From Hormiphora californensis (Eukaryota; Ctenophora; Tentaculata; Cydippida; Pleurobrachiidae), in NCBI GenBank assembly GCA_020137815.1, contig CM035353.1, positions 177,001-241,000 on the forward strand: a stretch of DNA of 64,000 nt, written 5' to 3'. A model generated the notes under the pieces. It was given only the letters and a program-made list of their open reading frames with translations, had not been told where the DNA came from and did not search any database. Of this stretch, positions 54,868 through 64,000 are shown piece after piece. Each line of letters opens with the position of its first letter. Positions within the stretch are counted from its first letter, which is position 1. The translations under genes and the position numbers were made by a program.

Positions 54868-57802
54868 ATGATACGTCCCCTTCTCTTTGCAGCTGTATTC
54901 TGCGGAGCAGTCGTTCTCACAGGTAATGAGTTAACGTATGACTATGAAGTTCAACGGGCTGATGAAATCTGAACAAATACTTTTTTAGCCTTAAATTTAG
55001 GTCCTACTACTATTACTAAGCTAGGTCCTACTAGGGCCTAATAGGTCCAAGTGTCCAACTAGGTCCAACTAAGTCCTACTAGATCCTAACAGGTCCTACT
55101 AGGTCCTACTAGGTCCTACCAGGTCCAACTAGGTCCTACTGGGTCCTACTAGATCCTACTAGATCCTAACAGGTCCTACTAGATCCTAACAGGTCCTACT
55201 AGGTCCTACTAGGTCCTACTAGGTCCTCCTAGTCCTACTAGGTCCTACTAGGTCCTACTAGGTCCTACTGGGTCCTACTAGGTCCTACTAGGTCCTACTG
55301 GGTCCTACTAGGTCCTATCAGGTCCAACTAGGTTCTACTGGGTCCTACTAGGTCCTAACAGGTCCTACTAGGTCCTACTGGGTCCTACTAGGTCCTACTA
55401 GGTCCTACCAGGTCCAACTAGGTCCTACTAGGTCCTAATAGGTCAAACTAGGTCCTACTAGGTCCTACTAGGTCCTAATAAGTCTTACCAGGTCTTACCA
55501 GGTCCTACTAGGTCCTACTGGGTCCTACTGGGTCCTACTAGGTCCTACTGGGTCCTACTAGGTCCTACTAGGTCCTACCAGGTCCTACTAGGTCCTACTA
55601 GATCCTACTAGGTCCTACTAGGTCCTAATAGGTCCAACTAGGTCCTACTAGGTCCTACCAGGTCCTACTAGGTCCTAATAGGTCCTACTAGGTCCTAATA
55701 GGTCCTACTAGGTCCTACTAGGTCCTACTAGATCCTAGCAGGTCCTACTAGGTCCTACTAGGTCTAACCAGGTCCTAACAGGTCCTACTAGATCCTAACA
55801 GGTCCTACTAGGTCCTACTAGGTCCTACCAGGTCCTACTAGGTCCTAACAGGTCCTACTAGGTCCTACTAGGTCCTACTAGATCCTACCAGGTCCTACTA
55901 GGTCCTACTAGGTCCTACTTAGTGGTTGACCGTGTATAAGGTCCAAATAAGGCACAGAACTTTTCTGAATCAGCTTTTCAAGACGAATCCAACGCAACCG
56001 GAATTAGCTTTCTATCTCATCGGGAAGTGCTGGGTCTAGAACCCTCATTTTTAGTCATTTTTCGGTGCGCGGGCCAATCAGAGGCCTTTATTTTGAAATC
56101 TAGGCCTCTGATTGGCCCGCGCACCGGAAAATGAGCAAAAATGAGCAAAAACCAAAATGCCAGACCCAGCACTTCCCGATGAGATAGAAAGCTAATTCCG
56201 GTTGCGTTGGATTCGTCTTGAAAAGCTGATTCAGAAAAGCTCTGTGCCTTATTTGGGCCTTATACACGGTCAACCACTAGTCCTACTAGGTCCTACTAGG
56301 TCCTACTGGGTCCTACTAGGTCCTACTAGGTCCTACTAGATCCTAACAGGTCCTACTAGGTCCTACTAGGTCCTAACAGGTCCTAATAGGTCCTACTAGA
56401 TCCTAACAGGTCCTACTAGGTCCAACTAGGTCCTACTTGGTCCTACTAGGTCCTACTAGGTCCTACTAGGTCCTAGTAGGTCCTACTAGGTCCTACTGGG
56501 TCCTACTAGGCCCTCCTAGTCCTACTAGGTCCTACTAGGTCCTACTAGATCCTAACAGGTCCTACTAGGTCTTACAGTTACCAGGTCCTACTAGGTCCTA
56601 GTAGGTCCTACTAGGTCCTACTGGGTCCTACTAGGCCCTCCTAGTCCTACTAGGTCCTACTAGGTCCTACTAGATCCTAACAGGTCCTACTAGGTCTTAC
56701 AGTTACCAGGTCCTACTAGGTCCTGATCCTAATAGGTCCTTCGGGTGAATTGGGATCAGTGGTTAATATTATTTAAAAAAGTACTGCCATTACATTTAAT
56801 TGGTTAGTACTACGTGTTTCAGACTGGACAGCTGTAGAGTATGCTCTGCAGGGTGTGAAGATACCCTGGGACCTGGAGGGAACATCTCTCCAGATAAAGA
56901 CAGACTCTACATTGGGTAGTGGTGATTACATTATGGTGGATATGTACGACAAGGACTATATCTATATCGGTAATGTGAGAGTGACACTGACCAGCACAGT
57001 CCAATATTATGTGATACACTGTGTTCCATGGACAGACCTGCCAGTACAGCCCCCGGTGGAGACCGAGAGGATATGGACGATAAACAAAACTGGAGATACC
57101 GGTTTTATTATCACATGTAATGATGTTGAAGTGCTCAACTACCAGTTCACAGTTAGTGAAAATGATGACTGTGTTCTGAAGTGGGGTGGTAGTGATGTGG
57201 AGCAGATCGAATTTAACAGCGACTATGATACAGCGTCTGACTTCTACAGAGCAGGTACGCAGACGCACGTTTAAATCACAGATATATATAATGTATATAT
57301 ATAATGTATATGTACTTAGGGAAGGGGGAGGCTAAAAAAGCCAGATCGATCCCGGATTTCATATAGACAGGTTTGGCTTTTTGACTGTTTAAAAAAGCCA
57401 AAAAAGCCAGATCAAAAAAGCTGCAGATCAATCCCAAGATTTCACGGCAGGCTTTCTTGGCTTTGCCCCCCCCCCCTCCTCTTATCCAATACGGGCAATA
57501 CGGATACCATGCTTATAGGTGACACCAAATTTAGACATTTTTAGCCATAACTTAGGTGTAAGAAATGGCAGAGTTATAATAACTCTGCCATTTCTTACAC
57601 CTTCCAATATTCTACTCAGAACCAGTTGAGTGTCCTGCCTTTACTGTTGAGGGATCAACACAAGGAAGCTGGACTGCCTCACCAACAGGGACAACTGCCA
57701 CCGTCGAGTGTGCTGCCAACCATATCCTAGTGGGAACTGCTACACTAACTTGTCAGGAGGGTGGATCGTGGTCAAGTAATGTACCACAGTGTGATACTAT
57801 TG
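54868..57802 (+). CDS. secreted protein: signal peptide, unknown beta-rich domain, sushi (CCP) domain; 3' incomplete
   Basis: Exons in phase: 54868-54922 (MIRPLLFAAVFCGAVVLT, signal peptide), 56823-57254, 57620-57802. The middle exon (about 144 residues) holds a domain with KIPWDLEGTSLQIKTD, RIWTINKTGDTGFIITCND, CVLKWGG and a closing DTASDFYRAG. This pattern recurs in invertebrate extracellular proteins and resembles the family described as farnesoic acid O-methyltransferase-like (inferred from memory of the fold, not a search). The third exon is one sushi/CCP domain: four cysteines in the order ECPAF, VECAAN, LTCQEGG, PQCDTI with the conserved Trp in GGSWSS. The last donor (57802) predicts further exons that I could not find before the antisense gene ends at 58658. 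Without splicing there, a stop follows after about 13 codons. Likely extracellular recognition or adhesion; function unknown. Confidence 0.78.
55001..55919 (+). repeat. 10-bp minisatellite (TAGGTCCTAC)n, first block
   Basis: About 90 imperfect units of taggtcctac, with variants such as tagatcctaa and tgggtcctac, in intron 1 of the sushi gene. The array continues at 56280-56735. Confidence 0.97.
55920..56279. mobile_element. palindromic MITE inserted in the minisatellite
   Basis: TA-GTGGTTGACCGTGTATAAGG...CCTTATACACGGTCAACCAC-TA. Arms of about 165 bp are nearly perfect inverted repeats centred near 56098. The flanking 10-bp array is split cleanly, so insertion post-dates the array. TA flanks suggest a Tc1/mariner-type target. 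Confidence 0.9.
56280..56735 (+). repeat. 10-bp minisatellite (TAGGTCCTAC)n, second block
   Basis: Continuation of the array beyond the inserted MITE. It contains a higher-order duplication of about 110 bp (ccctcctagtcctactaggt ... cttacagttaccaggtccta occurs twice, near 56511-56590 and 56634-56712). Confidence 0.96.
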
Positions 57803-58657
57803 GTAAGTGCAGGTGCTATACAGGTTATTGCATGTTATGAAGGAACAATACCGTACTCCCATCGGAAGTACCTAATACTGTGGTGCTCCGTCATATATAA
57901 TTGGCCGCGTCATAGGCATGGCAACGGAATAACGGTTGCCTACGACACGGTCTACAATATATTGAATGCGTTTTATGCACGTACTCCGCAAATAAAAAGC
58001 AATCGATGACCGCAGGTCTACAGTGTAGACCGCGTTGTAGGCAACGCAATGCGGGCGGTCATTATATGAGACCAAACTTCAAAGTCGGAAGATTAGGTGT
58101 TTGCAGCTACCAAATAACCTAGATATCTCTCTCTCCCGCCGGAAAAAATAAAAAGGCACTTTTTCGGGGGAGTTGAAAAGTGGAAAAGAATATATTTTGT
58201 GTAACAAAAAAAGGTTAGTCAAACACTGTGACAGACAGACACACGGACAGTACAGTGTAAATACACGCGGAGAGTTTAATATAACAGAAACTGTAAATTA
58301 CACTGCAACACACTCTTCTAATAACTCTCTGATATCTATAGATATTTAATAACTTATCTGGCAGTAGAATATCAATTAAATCATCATACTCAGTCCATTA
58401 ACGGGGGATATTTAAGACTAACACAAATGTTCTGTGCTATACTAACCATGATCAAAGTATTGGGCTCAACAAATCAATATAGCAGTGAACTACACTATTA
58501 TATATAACTCATTCGGGGTACATTTAACATAGTGTCAGCATATTTTAACACAATGATCAAACATTGTGAATGTGATATTTCATAATTACATGACTGTTGT
58601 ATTATAATAATAGTAGTCTGCCTTATATACATTTTGAACATTACACGCACAATGTCA
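57803..58657. other. region between two genes, no exon recognised
   Basis: It contains a hairpin-rich segment at about 57945-58066 (cgcattgcgttgcctacaac and its near complement) and otherwise AT-rich DNA. Missing 3' exons of the sushi gene could lie here or inside the antisense gene. Confidence 0.5.
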
Positions 58658-59611
58658 CTACTCGCTGCATCCCTGCAATATTTCCTCGATCTCGTTTTCA
58701 ACTTTTTGGATCATTCCTAAGTTGGCAGCTCTATGTCGGGGGATGTAACTCTCCTCTTTTTCCCCTAGCGGAGAGAGGGGGTCCTCCGAGGGCTTCCTAG
58801 AAGGGGGATAGGACGTGTCAGAATAACAGCTGCAGACAGAGATAAATATGAGTTTTAGGTAATACTAAACAAGGAATTAGTAGGCGCTCAAAACCGATTA
58901 TATTAAAATGGTGGAATGAAGGAAAACATACATTTTCTTTTTTGGCTTCTTTTCCGATGGTGCTACCGCGTTAGTAGACTCTTTCTTTGGTCTACCTCTG
59001 CTACGTTTTACAGGTATTGCATGGGTATCTCCTGCAGACACATCAGTTGACTTGACCAGCTCTTTAAACCCATATACAGCAACTCGGTCCTAGAAGGGGA
59101 GGGTCAGACAATAAATATAATACGGGATATAATTATTTCATAATTAGACCTAAGTTAAATAGAGATGCTGTATTGATTTAACATACCGTCAAATCAAGAT
59201 GGAACGCTTGGTTGGCCATGGCAATTGCTTCCCTCATTCCCTTTGAGGTCTTCTTTTGGTCCTAAAAAGTGGCTGCATTAAAACAGGTTTGAATATAGCA
59301 CAACTCCCGCCATCTCCTTATATGACTAGAAAACTGCTGGTGTCAAAGTTGAGGCGGCAAGCTATGTTTACACACGCTTGCGCGCCTTTAAAACACACTG
59401 AGTAAGGTAGCGGTGTGCTTTGTACATTACACGCGCAATCTCTGCTAGTCGCGATGGTAACCTTGTAAAATTGTCCCACTTACATAGTGAGACTTGTCCT
59501 TCTTGTTTTCAGGGTCATAGACCTTGATGCTTTTACGATTCATCCAAGCTCTACTCGCTTGGGCACCAAAAAATGTAACATGGTATTTTTCCTGAAGGGA
59601 AGGGGTTAGAT

Positions 59612-59694
<83 letters not shown>

Positions 59695-61285
59695 GATATA
59701 GGAGATAGAGATAGCGTCGGAATCGCGATATCGCGCGACTCGGCCCTCTCGCGCTCGCTCTCGCTCGCGCTCTCTCGCTCTCTCGCTCTTCTGCCTCTCT
59801 CTCGCTCTCTCTCTCCCTCTCTCTCTGCTCTCTCCCTCTCTCTCTCTATCCTCGCTCTCCTCTCTCTAGCTCTCTCTCTCTCTCTCTCGCTCTCTCTCTC
59901 CCTCCCACCCCAGGGGAGACTCACCGGTTGTTGACTATTAACAGGTTGAAAGTAGAATGTTCTAGTTGCAGGATCATTATCTATCATGCCAGGCCACCAT
60001 GGGTACCCCTGCATTTTAACCCATACAAGCGACCCTAAACTGTATTTCGTATAAACAAACTCAAGTCCCTGACTCGCTGGTAATTCACTCCACGTTTCTT
60101 CTGGCGTAGAGCATGTATTGTACCGTCGATCTGAGAGTGTTTCGGTATATTATCAAATTTGAAATGTCGTAAAATGGGATCTGGGGATGACGCTAATAAC
60201 ATGAGTGCAGTGATATGTATAGTCGCAGCGGTAAGAGAGAAAGCATAGTGGACACAAACATATTAAAATGCCAAAGGAATAAGAAACATTACGCTAAGCA
60301 CCTACCCGTGTTTAAGTTACAAGTCCAATTCTCTGGTAGTGTACTTGAATCATATACCCCCTGCAGGTACCGCCACTTCTCACACAGTGTACACTCCACC
60401 CATATACATTCCCTGTTGTCACTTCGTGATTCAGTCAGTTTGAATTCATCTTCTTCCGACGTGGTAGATGAGTCTGAACTACTGCTACTGTACACCTGGT
60501 CATAATAATAGTAAATGTTATCTCTCAAACCCTCTTTTCGGCGTTCTATTGTTAATGACAAAGGGTACGATATGTTCAAAAAGATCATACCTTTTTTCTC
60601 TTTTTCTTCATTTCTTCTTTCATTTTCAGTTCCTTCATTTTCAATTTCTCTGCTTCCTCCTGTTTTTTTGACTTCCTTTGCTCAGCTGCTTTCGCCTGGG
60701 CTTTAGTCGGTGCAGGAGGTGGTGAATCCTGGGGGGTTAATGTGGGTGTAACTAATTGGATTCTAATTAGCTAATATATCACATGATAATTATAATGGGT
60801 GTAGAGCACAAACGAATGCTCAGAGGCAAGCGTTATATGCGTCTAAGAGAGCTCAGGTTTCATATAATTAGTACTCTCTTGGAATGTCATTCTCTGTGTA
60901 GTTTGGATGTCTTACTCTTTCCGAGAGAGAATGAAATTCTAATGTGTACTATAATAACTGGAAAACAAGCCACCTCAATTTATATCGAGGGGATCAAGCA
61001 GTTAAAAACATTTCTTTTCTGCTCAATATTCCCCGGATTTGACCCTAAAATGTACAAAAATGTACTGAAATGTACTAAAATGTACAAAAAATGTACTAAA
61101 ATGTACTAAAATGAACCCACCTCACCGCCACATGAACTATGTCCTGCATCCTCGTGTTTTGTTAGCGCTGGTGGTGGTGGGGGAGGGGAAGAAGGTGCAG
61201 GCTTGGCTTGTTTTCGGCCCTTTTTCCTTTCAGGTGATCTCTCCATTTTTCTCTTATTTTTCTTTTCCTGCAACAAAATTTTGGT

Positions 61286-61318
<33 letters not shown>

Positions 61319-61336
61319 CGCGAGAAAGAGAGAGAA

Positions 61337-61420
<84 letters not shown>

Positions 61421-61781
61421 GACACTGAAAGGAGGATATTAGCTAGCTTTACAAAATATTTTGGGCGTGGGCCAAAACCCCCAGGGCTCAAGTGTTATAC
61501 TGCTAACTCAATTTACATGAGAGGATGTACTATGTACGATGACTAGTAATTAATTATTTCTAATTAATAATTAGGTAATTACTAGTAACTAATATTAATT
61601 AGTAATAAATGATAATTACCCTTTGGGATGAGGGCCCACCAGGTTCCCCCAGGGCTTTAAATGTCGCCTTGAACTTCCCAGGGCTCTTCCCCGCTGAATC
61701 TGACTCCACGTACTCCGTGTCTTTCTTAGAGAATTTCAAGAGGGGCTTCGGCCGATCTGCACCTAATGGAATTATGGATGT

Positions 61782-61852
<71 letters not shown>

Positions 61853-62827
61853 GTTTAGGGACGCATAAAATATAATTCTTATTGTTGGTTGATCTCACAA
61901 ATATCATGTTGTGCTAAAAACTTGTGTGTTTTTCCAACTTGGTTTGACAAAAGAGAGCCTTCTTCGGACCAAGACTTTACACATAGTCAAACAATTGGTA
62001 GAGATGATGATTTCGCAAGGTTTATTATAATATACCCCGTGGACATCAGTTGCTTTTGTAAGATCAGGGAGACAAGCATAATATGCAATGAAAATAATAT
62101 ACAATGACATATTTGCTAGAAGCTTCGCATTATATATGAAACTAAATGAGAAAGAGTGGGACGGACAGAGGGATCCTTGTGATAATACGACTGGCGAAAT
62201 AATACTCATACAGAGAGGCTCAAACGTAACACGGGTCGCTGACTGAAACTCGAATGGACGATAACTCGAAAATTACGGACTATAACAAAAATCTCGAATT
62301 TAGGTGAGTTATTATAGTCCGGATCTGCTGACTTTCTGTCCGCCCCAGAAGGATACGATCTAGTTCACTGGTTTATATTCCGTCTTAGTAGTGTTAGGGT
62401 TGTCCTTTGGGTTCCATTTTAGGGCTGCATTAGGGTTGGGGTTTACGGTAAAACCCAGGTGAGTTTGAAATTCGACATTTTGTCCTAGCAATAAGTCGAA
62501 AATAATGCGGACAGAAATTCACTAGAAAAAAGATGTCGACGCCAATTTTCGGACAATAACTCACTTTCGAGTTACATTCCAGCTAGGTGAGTTACAGTCC
62601 TAGAGCCTCCCGTACAAGAGCTTTAAGTGAGGGATTTTACTCAAAAAATATATGAACCTTAAAAATGAATTTCCTTGAAAAATGTATTTCCTTCAGACAG
62701 CTCAAAAAAGGAATACCTTTAGGGGTACTAGAGCTCGTTGATCTTCCAGGTGGTAGGGTGACTCCAAAACGGGAGGAAAAGAAATCGTTGACCTTCTGTA
62801 TGTCCGCCTCTTCTGCTTTTTTCTTAA
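58658..62827 (-). CDS. ZCWPW1: CW-type zinc finger + PWWP domain chromatin reader, ZCWPW1-like; N-terminus incomplete
   Basis: Minus-strand exons in phase: 62717-62827, 61620-61762, 61121-61267, 60591-60728, 60306-60495, 59925-60130, 59484-59591, 59187-59261, 58932-59089, 58658-58829, stop TAG; about 449 residues. Order: basic/Pro-rich region (PAPSSPPPPPP), Lys/Glu-rich helix (KLKMKELKMKEEMKKK), CW finger (WVECTLCEKWRYL, LPENWTCNLN, then C in YNTCSTPEETW), PWWP domain (SLVWVKMQGYPWWPGMID, then YHVTFFGAQASRAWM), an AT-hook (KRSRGRPKKE) and a Pro/Ser/acidic tail. CW fingers read methylated H3K4 and PWWP domains methylated H3K36. In vertebrates ZCWPW1 combines both and works with PRDM9 in meiosis; that role is knowledge of the family, not shown here. 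The AT-hook would add DNA binding. The first exon is missing: 62827 needs one base from an upstream exon. Confidence 0.9.
59610..59905. repeat. (GA)n then (CT)n-rich tract with TCGC interruptions
   Basis: (GA)n about 59615-59715 followed by a CT-rich run with gctctcgctctcgc interruptions, filling the intron between the two PWWP exons. Not coding. Confidence 0.9.
61283..61417. repeat. (GA)n microsatellite
   Basis: Interrupted then pure GA in a ZCWPW1-like intron. A second GA tract is at 61787-61850. Confidence 0.95.
61787..61850. repeat. (GA)n microsatellite
   Basis: Pure GA in the intron just upstream (gene sense) of exon 61620-61762. Confidence 0.95.
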
Positions 62828-64000
62828 CTGAAATGAAGTGCTTTTAGTTACCATGACCGAGGAGGCTTTAAGGAGGGTGCAGTGAGAGAGGGTCGAGCAA
62901 GGAAAGGAGGTGGGTACAGTAACAACTAACATATAACATATTTTTGACTTGAGTAAAGCTAAGCCTTGTATTACAAAAGACTGCCCTCCAGATCCGGCCC
63001 GGTGAGGGTCAGGCCAAGCACCAATGCTTCACCCAATCTTAACATGTCTCTCACTTTCTGACACCTCAAAACAAGTGTTTTTTAGACCGGACGCACCCCG
63101 TGTGTTCATCTTTGAGCGTGATAAACCAAGGTAATTTGAGCTGTGTGACGTGTGCACGGCATTTTACAGTCCTGTGGAAGGACTGTAGCGTTATCGCTGC
63201 GACTCTTTGTTTTCTTAAAAGCAGACAATAACGTTGTTGTGTGATACATGCAATGAGGAAACCATTAACCAAATTGTGGTTAAATCACACACACACACTT
63301 CCGTTGTCATAACACGTGTTACACAGTGTTTGGAACACATTCGGGGATGCTCGGGGGAAAGGGTTTTGAAAGGGTATATCGGGGCCCGACTGTATATTAC
63401 ACAGTGTTTGGAACACATGACTTACAGGGATGCTCGGGGGAAAGGGTTTTGAAGGGGTATATCGGGGCCCGACTATATTATATCCACGTGCATTACCTCA
63501 CCGAATCAAGAACTTTATCATCATATTATTGTGATTATTATATTGTGATCATATTGTGCAGTGGCCATTTTACCGTTTCTACGGAATAACAACACACAAA
63601 CACATCTAAAGTTCATTTTTTTTCAACTGTTTACCCAAAAACTGAAATTTAGAATTATAAGTGTGGTGCACGCTACGCGTTAAAATGTGATAAACGTGCA
63701 AAACATTTCCGTGCACGACTTTGGGGGGTGAACAGTTGAAAAAATGGAGTATACACACATGTACACACACACACACACATATTACTGCAAACACTGCCAT
63801 TAAATTAGAGCCTTGTGTACAGTGCAATAATGAGTTATGAGGGGGAGCTCCCCCTCTCGGGAGGATATTGTATTGTACTGGTTATGACAAAATCTTAAAT
63901 AAGTTTGATAATGAGACAGCGTAACATTAAGTAGGCTCTATGAGGTGAAGTGACATAGATGGGAAGGGTACATTATGTATGGGTTGGACGAGGGGGGAGG
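62828..64000. other. right edge, no supported gene
   Basis: I looked for the first ZCWPW1-like exon. A candidate on the minus strand near 62975-63055 (after tgtcag, reading KVRDMLRLGEALVLGL) has an acceptor and could leave one base at a weak donor, but composition and donor are too poor to annotate. Confidence 0.5.
63313..63475 (+). repeat. about 80-bp tandem duplication of a pogo-like end
   Basis: tattacacagtgtttggaac...gatgctcgggggaaagggtt...tatcggggcccgactgtata occurs twice in tandem; the second copy has ten extra bases. The right end gggcccgactgta is a variant of the pogo-like terminus. Confidence 0.8.

Noticed and set aside
56819-57268. 149-codon antisense frame
   Set aside because: Shadow of the extracellular domain exon on the plus strand, which has correct splice phases on both sides.

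Overview
The window is nuclear DNA from an animal, not a prokaryote. Genes are split into short exons with GT-AG introns. A tRNA-His gene lies inside an intron. Miniature transposons, fold-back elements and long (GA)n/(CT)n tracts are everywhere. The gene content (an NPC1-family lysosomal sterol transporter, a CW + PWWP chromatin reader, a Ly6/uPAR-type GPI protein, a secreted protein with a sushi domain) is metazoan. The compact introns and the domain style suggest a non-bilaterian invertebrate such as a sponge, but this is inference and no species can be named from the sequence.

Layout. 1.6-13.4 kb: a coiled-coil protein gene (+) of about 27 exons, open at its 5' side, with tRNA-His in one intron and a 1.6-kb transposon in another. 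14.4-23.3 kb: a convergent gene pair, a small signal-peptide membrane protein (+) and a Ly6-like GPI protein (-). Exons 2-4 of both genes were copied together in one tandem duplication. Each gene now has one complete copy and one orphan set of 3' exons, and nearly every coding difference between the copies is silent. 23.3-36.5 kb: gene-poor DNA with microsatellites, a CR1/L2-like LINE with an intact 1018-codon ORF2, and a 1.3-kb TTAA-flanked palindromic element. 36.5-48.7 kb: the NPC1-like gene (+), carrying an antisense two-exon seven-transmembrane receptor gene (-) in one intron. 48.7-54.8 kb: intergenic DNA full of fold-back elements, several with target-site duplications readable by eye (8 bp hAT-like, 9 bp Mutator-like). 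54.9-57.8 kb: a secreted sushi-domain gene (+) whose first intron is mostly a 10-bp minisatellite. 58.7-62.8 kb: a ZCWPW1-like gene (-) with CW finger, PWWP domain and AT-hook.

The most unusual signals are: (1) an intronic 30-bp minisatellite in which each of 17 units repeats the real downstream 3' splice site, a branch-point-like TACTAAT, and an in-frame stop if used; (2) the duplicated convergent gene pair with almost purely synonymous divergence; (3) a set of fold-back elements whose termini and target duplications can be read directly, including a 64-bp Mutator-like miniature; and (4) the nested receptor gene, next to a duplicated exon-intron junction of its host. The genes do not form one pathway. 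Exon boundaries were set by hand from splice consensus and reading phase, so individual junctions may be off.
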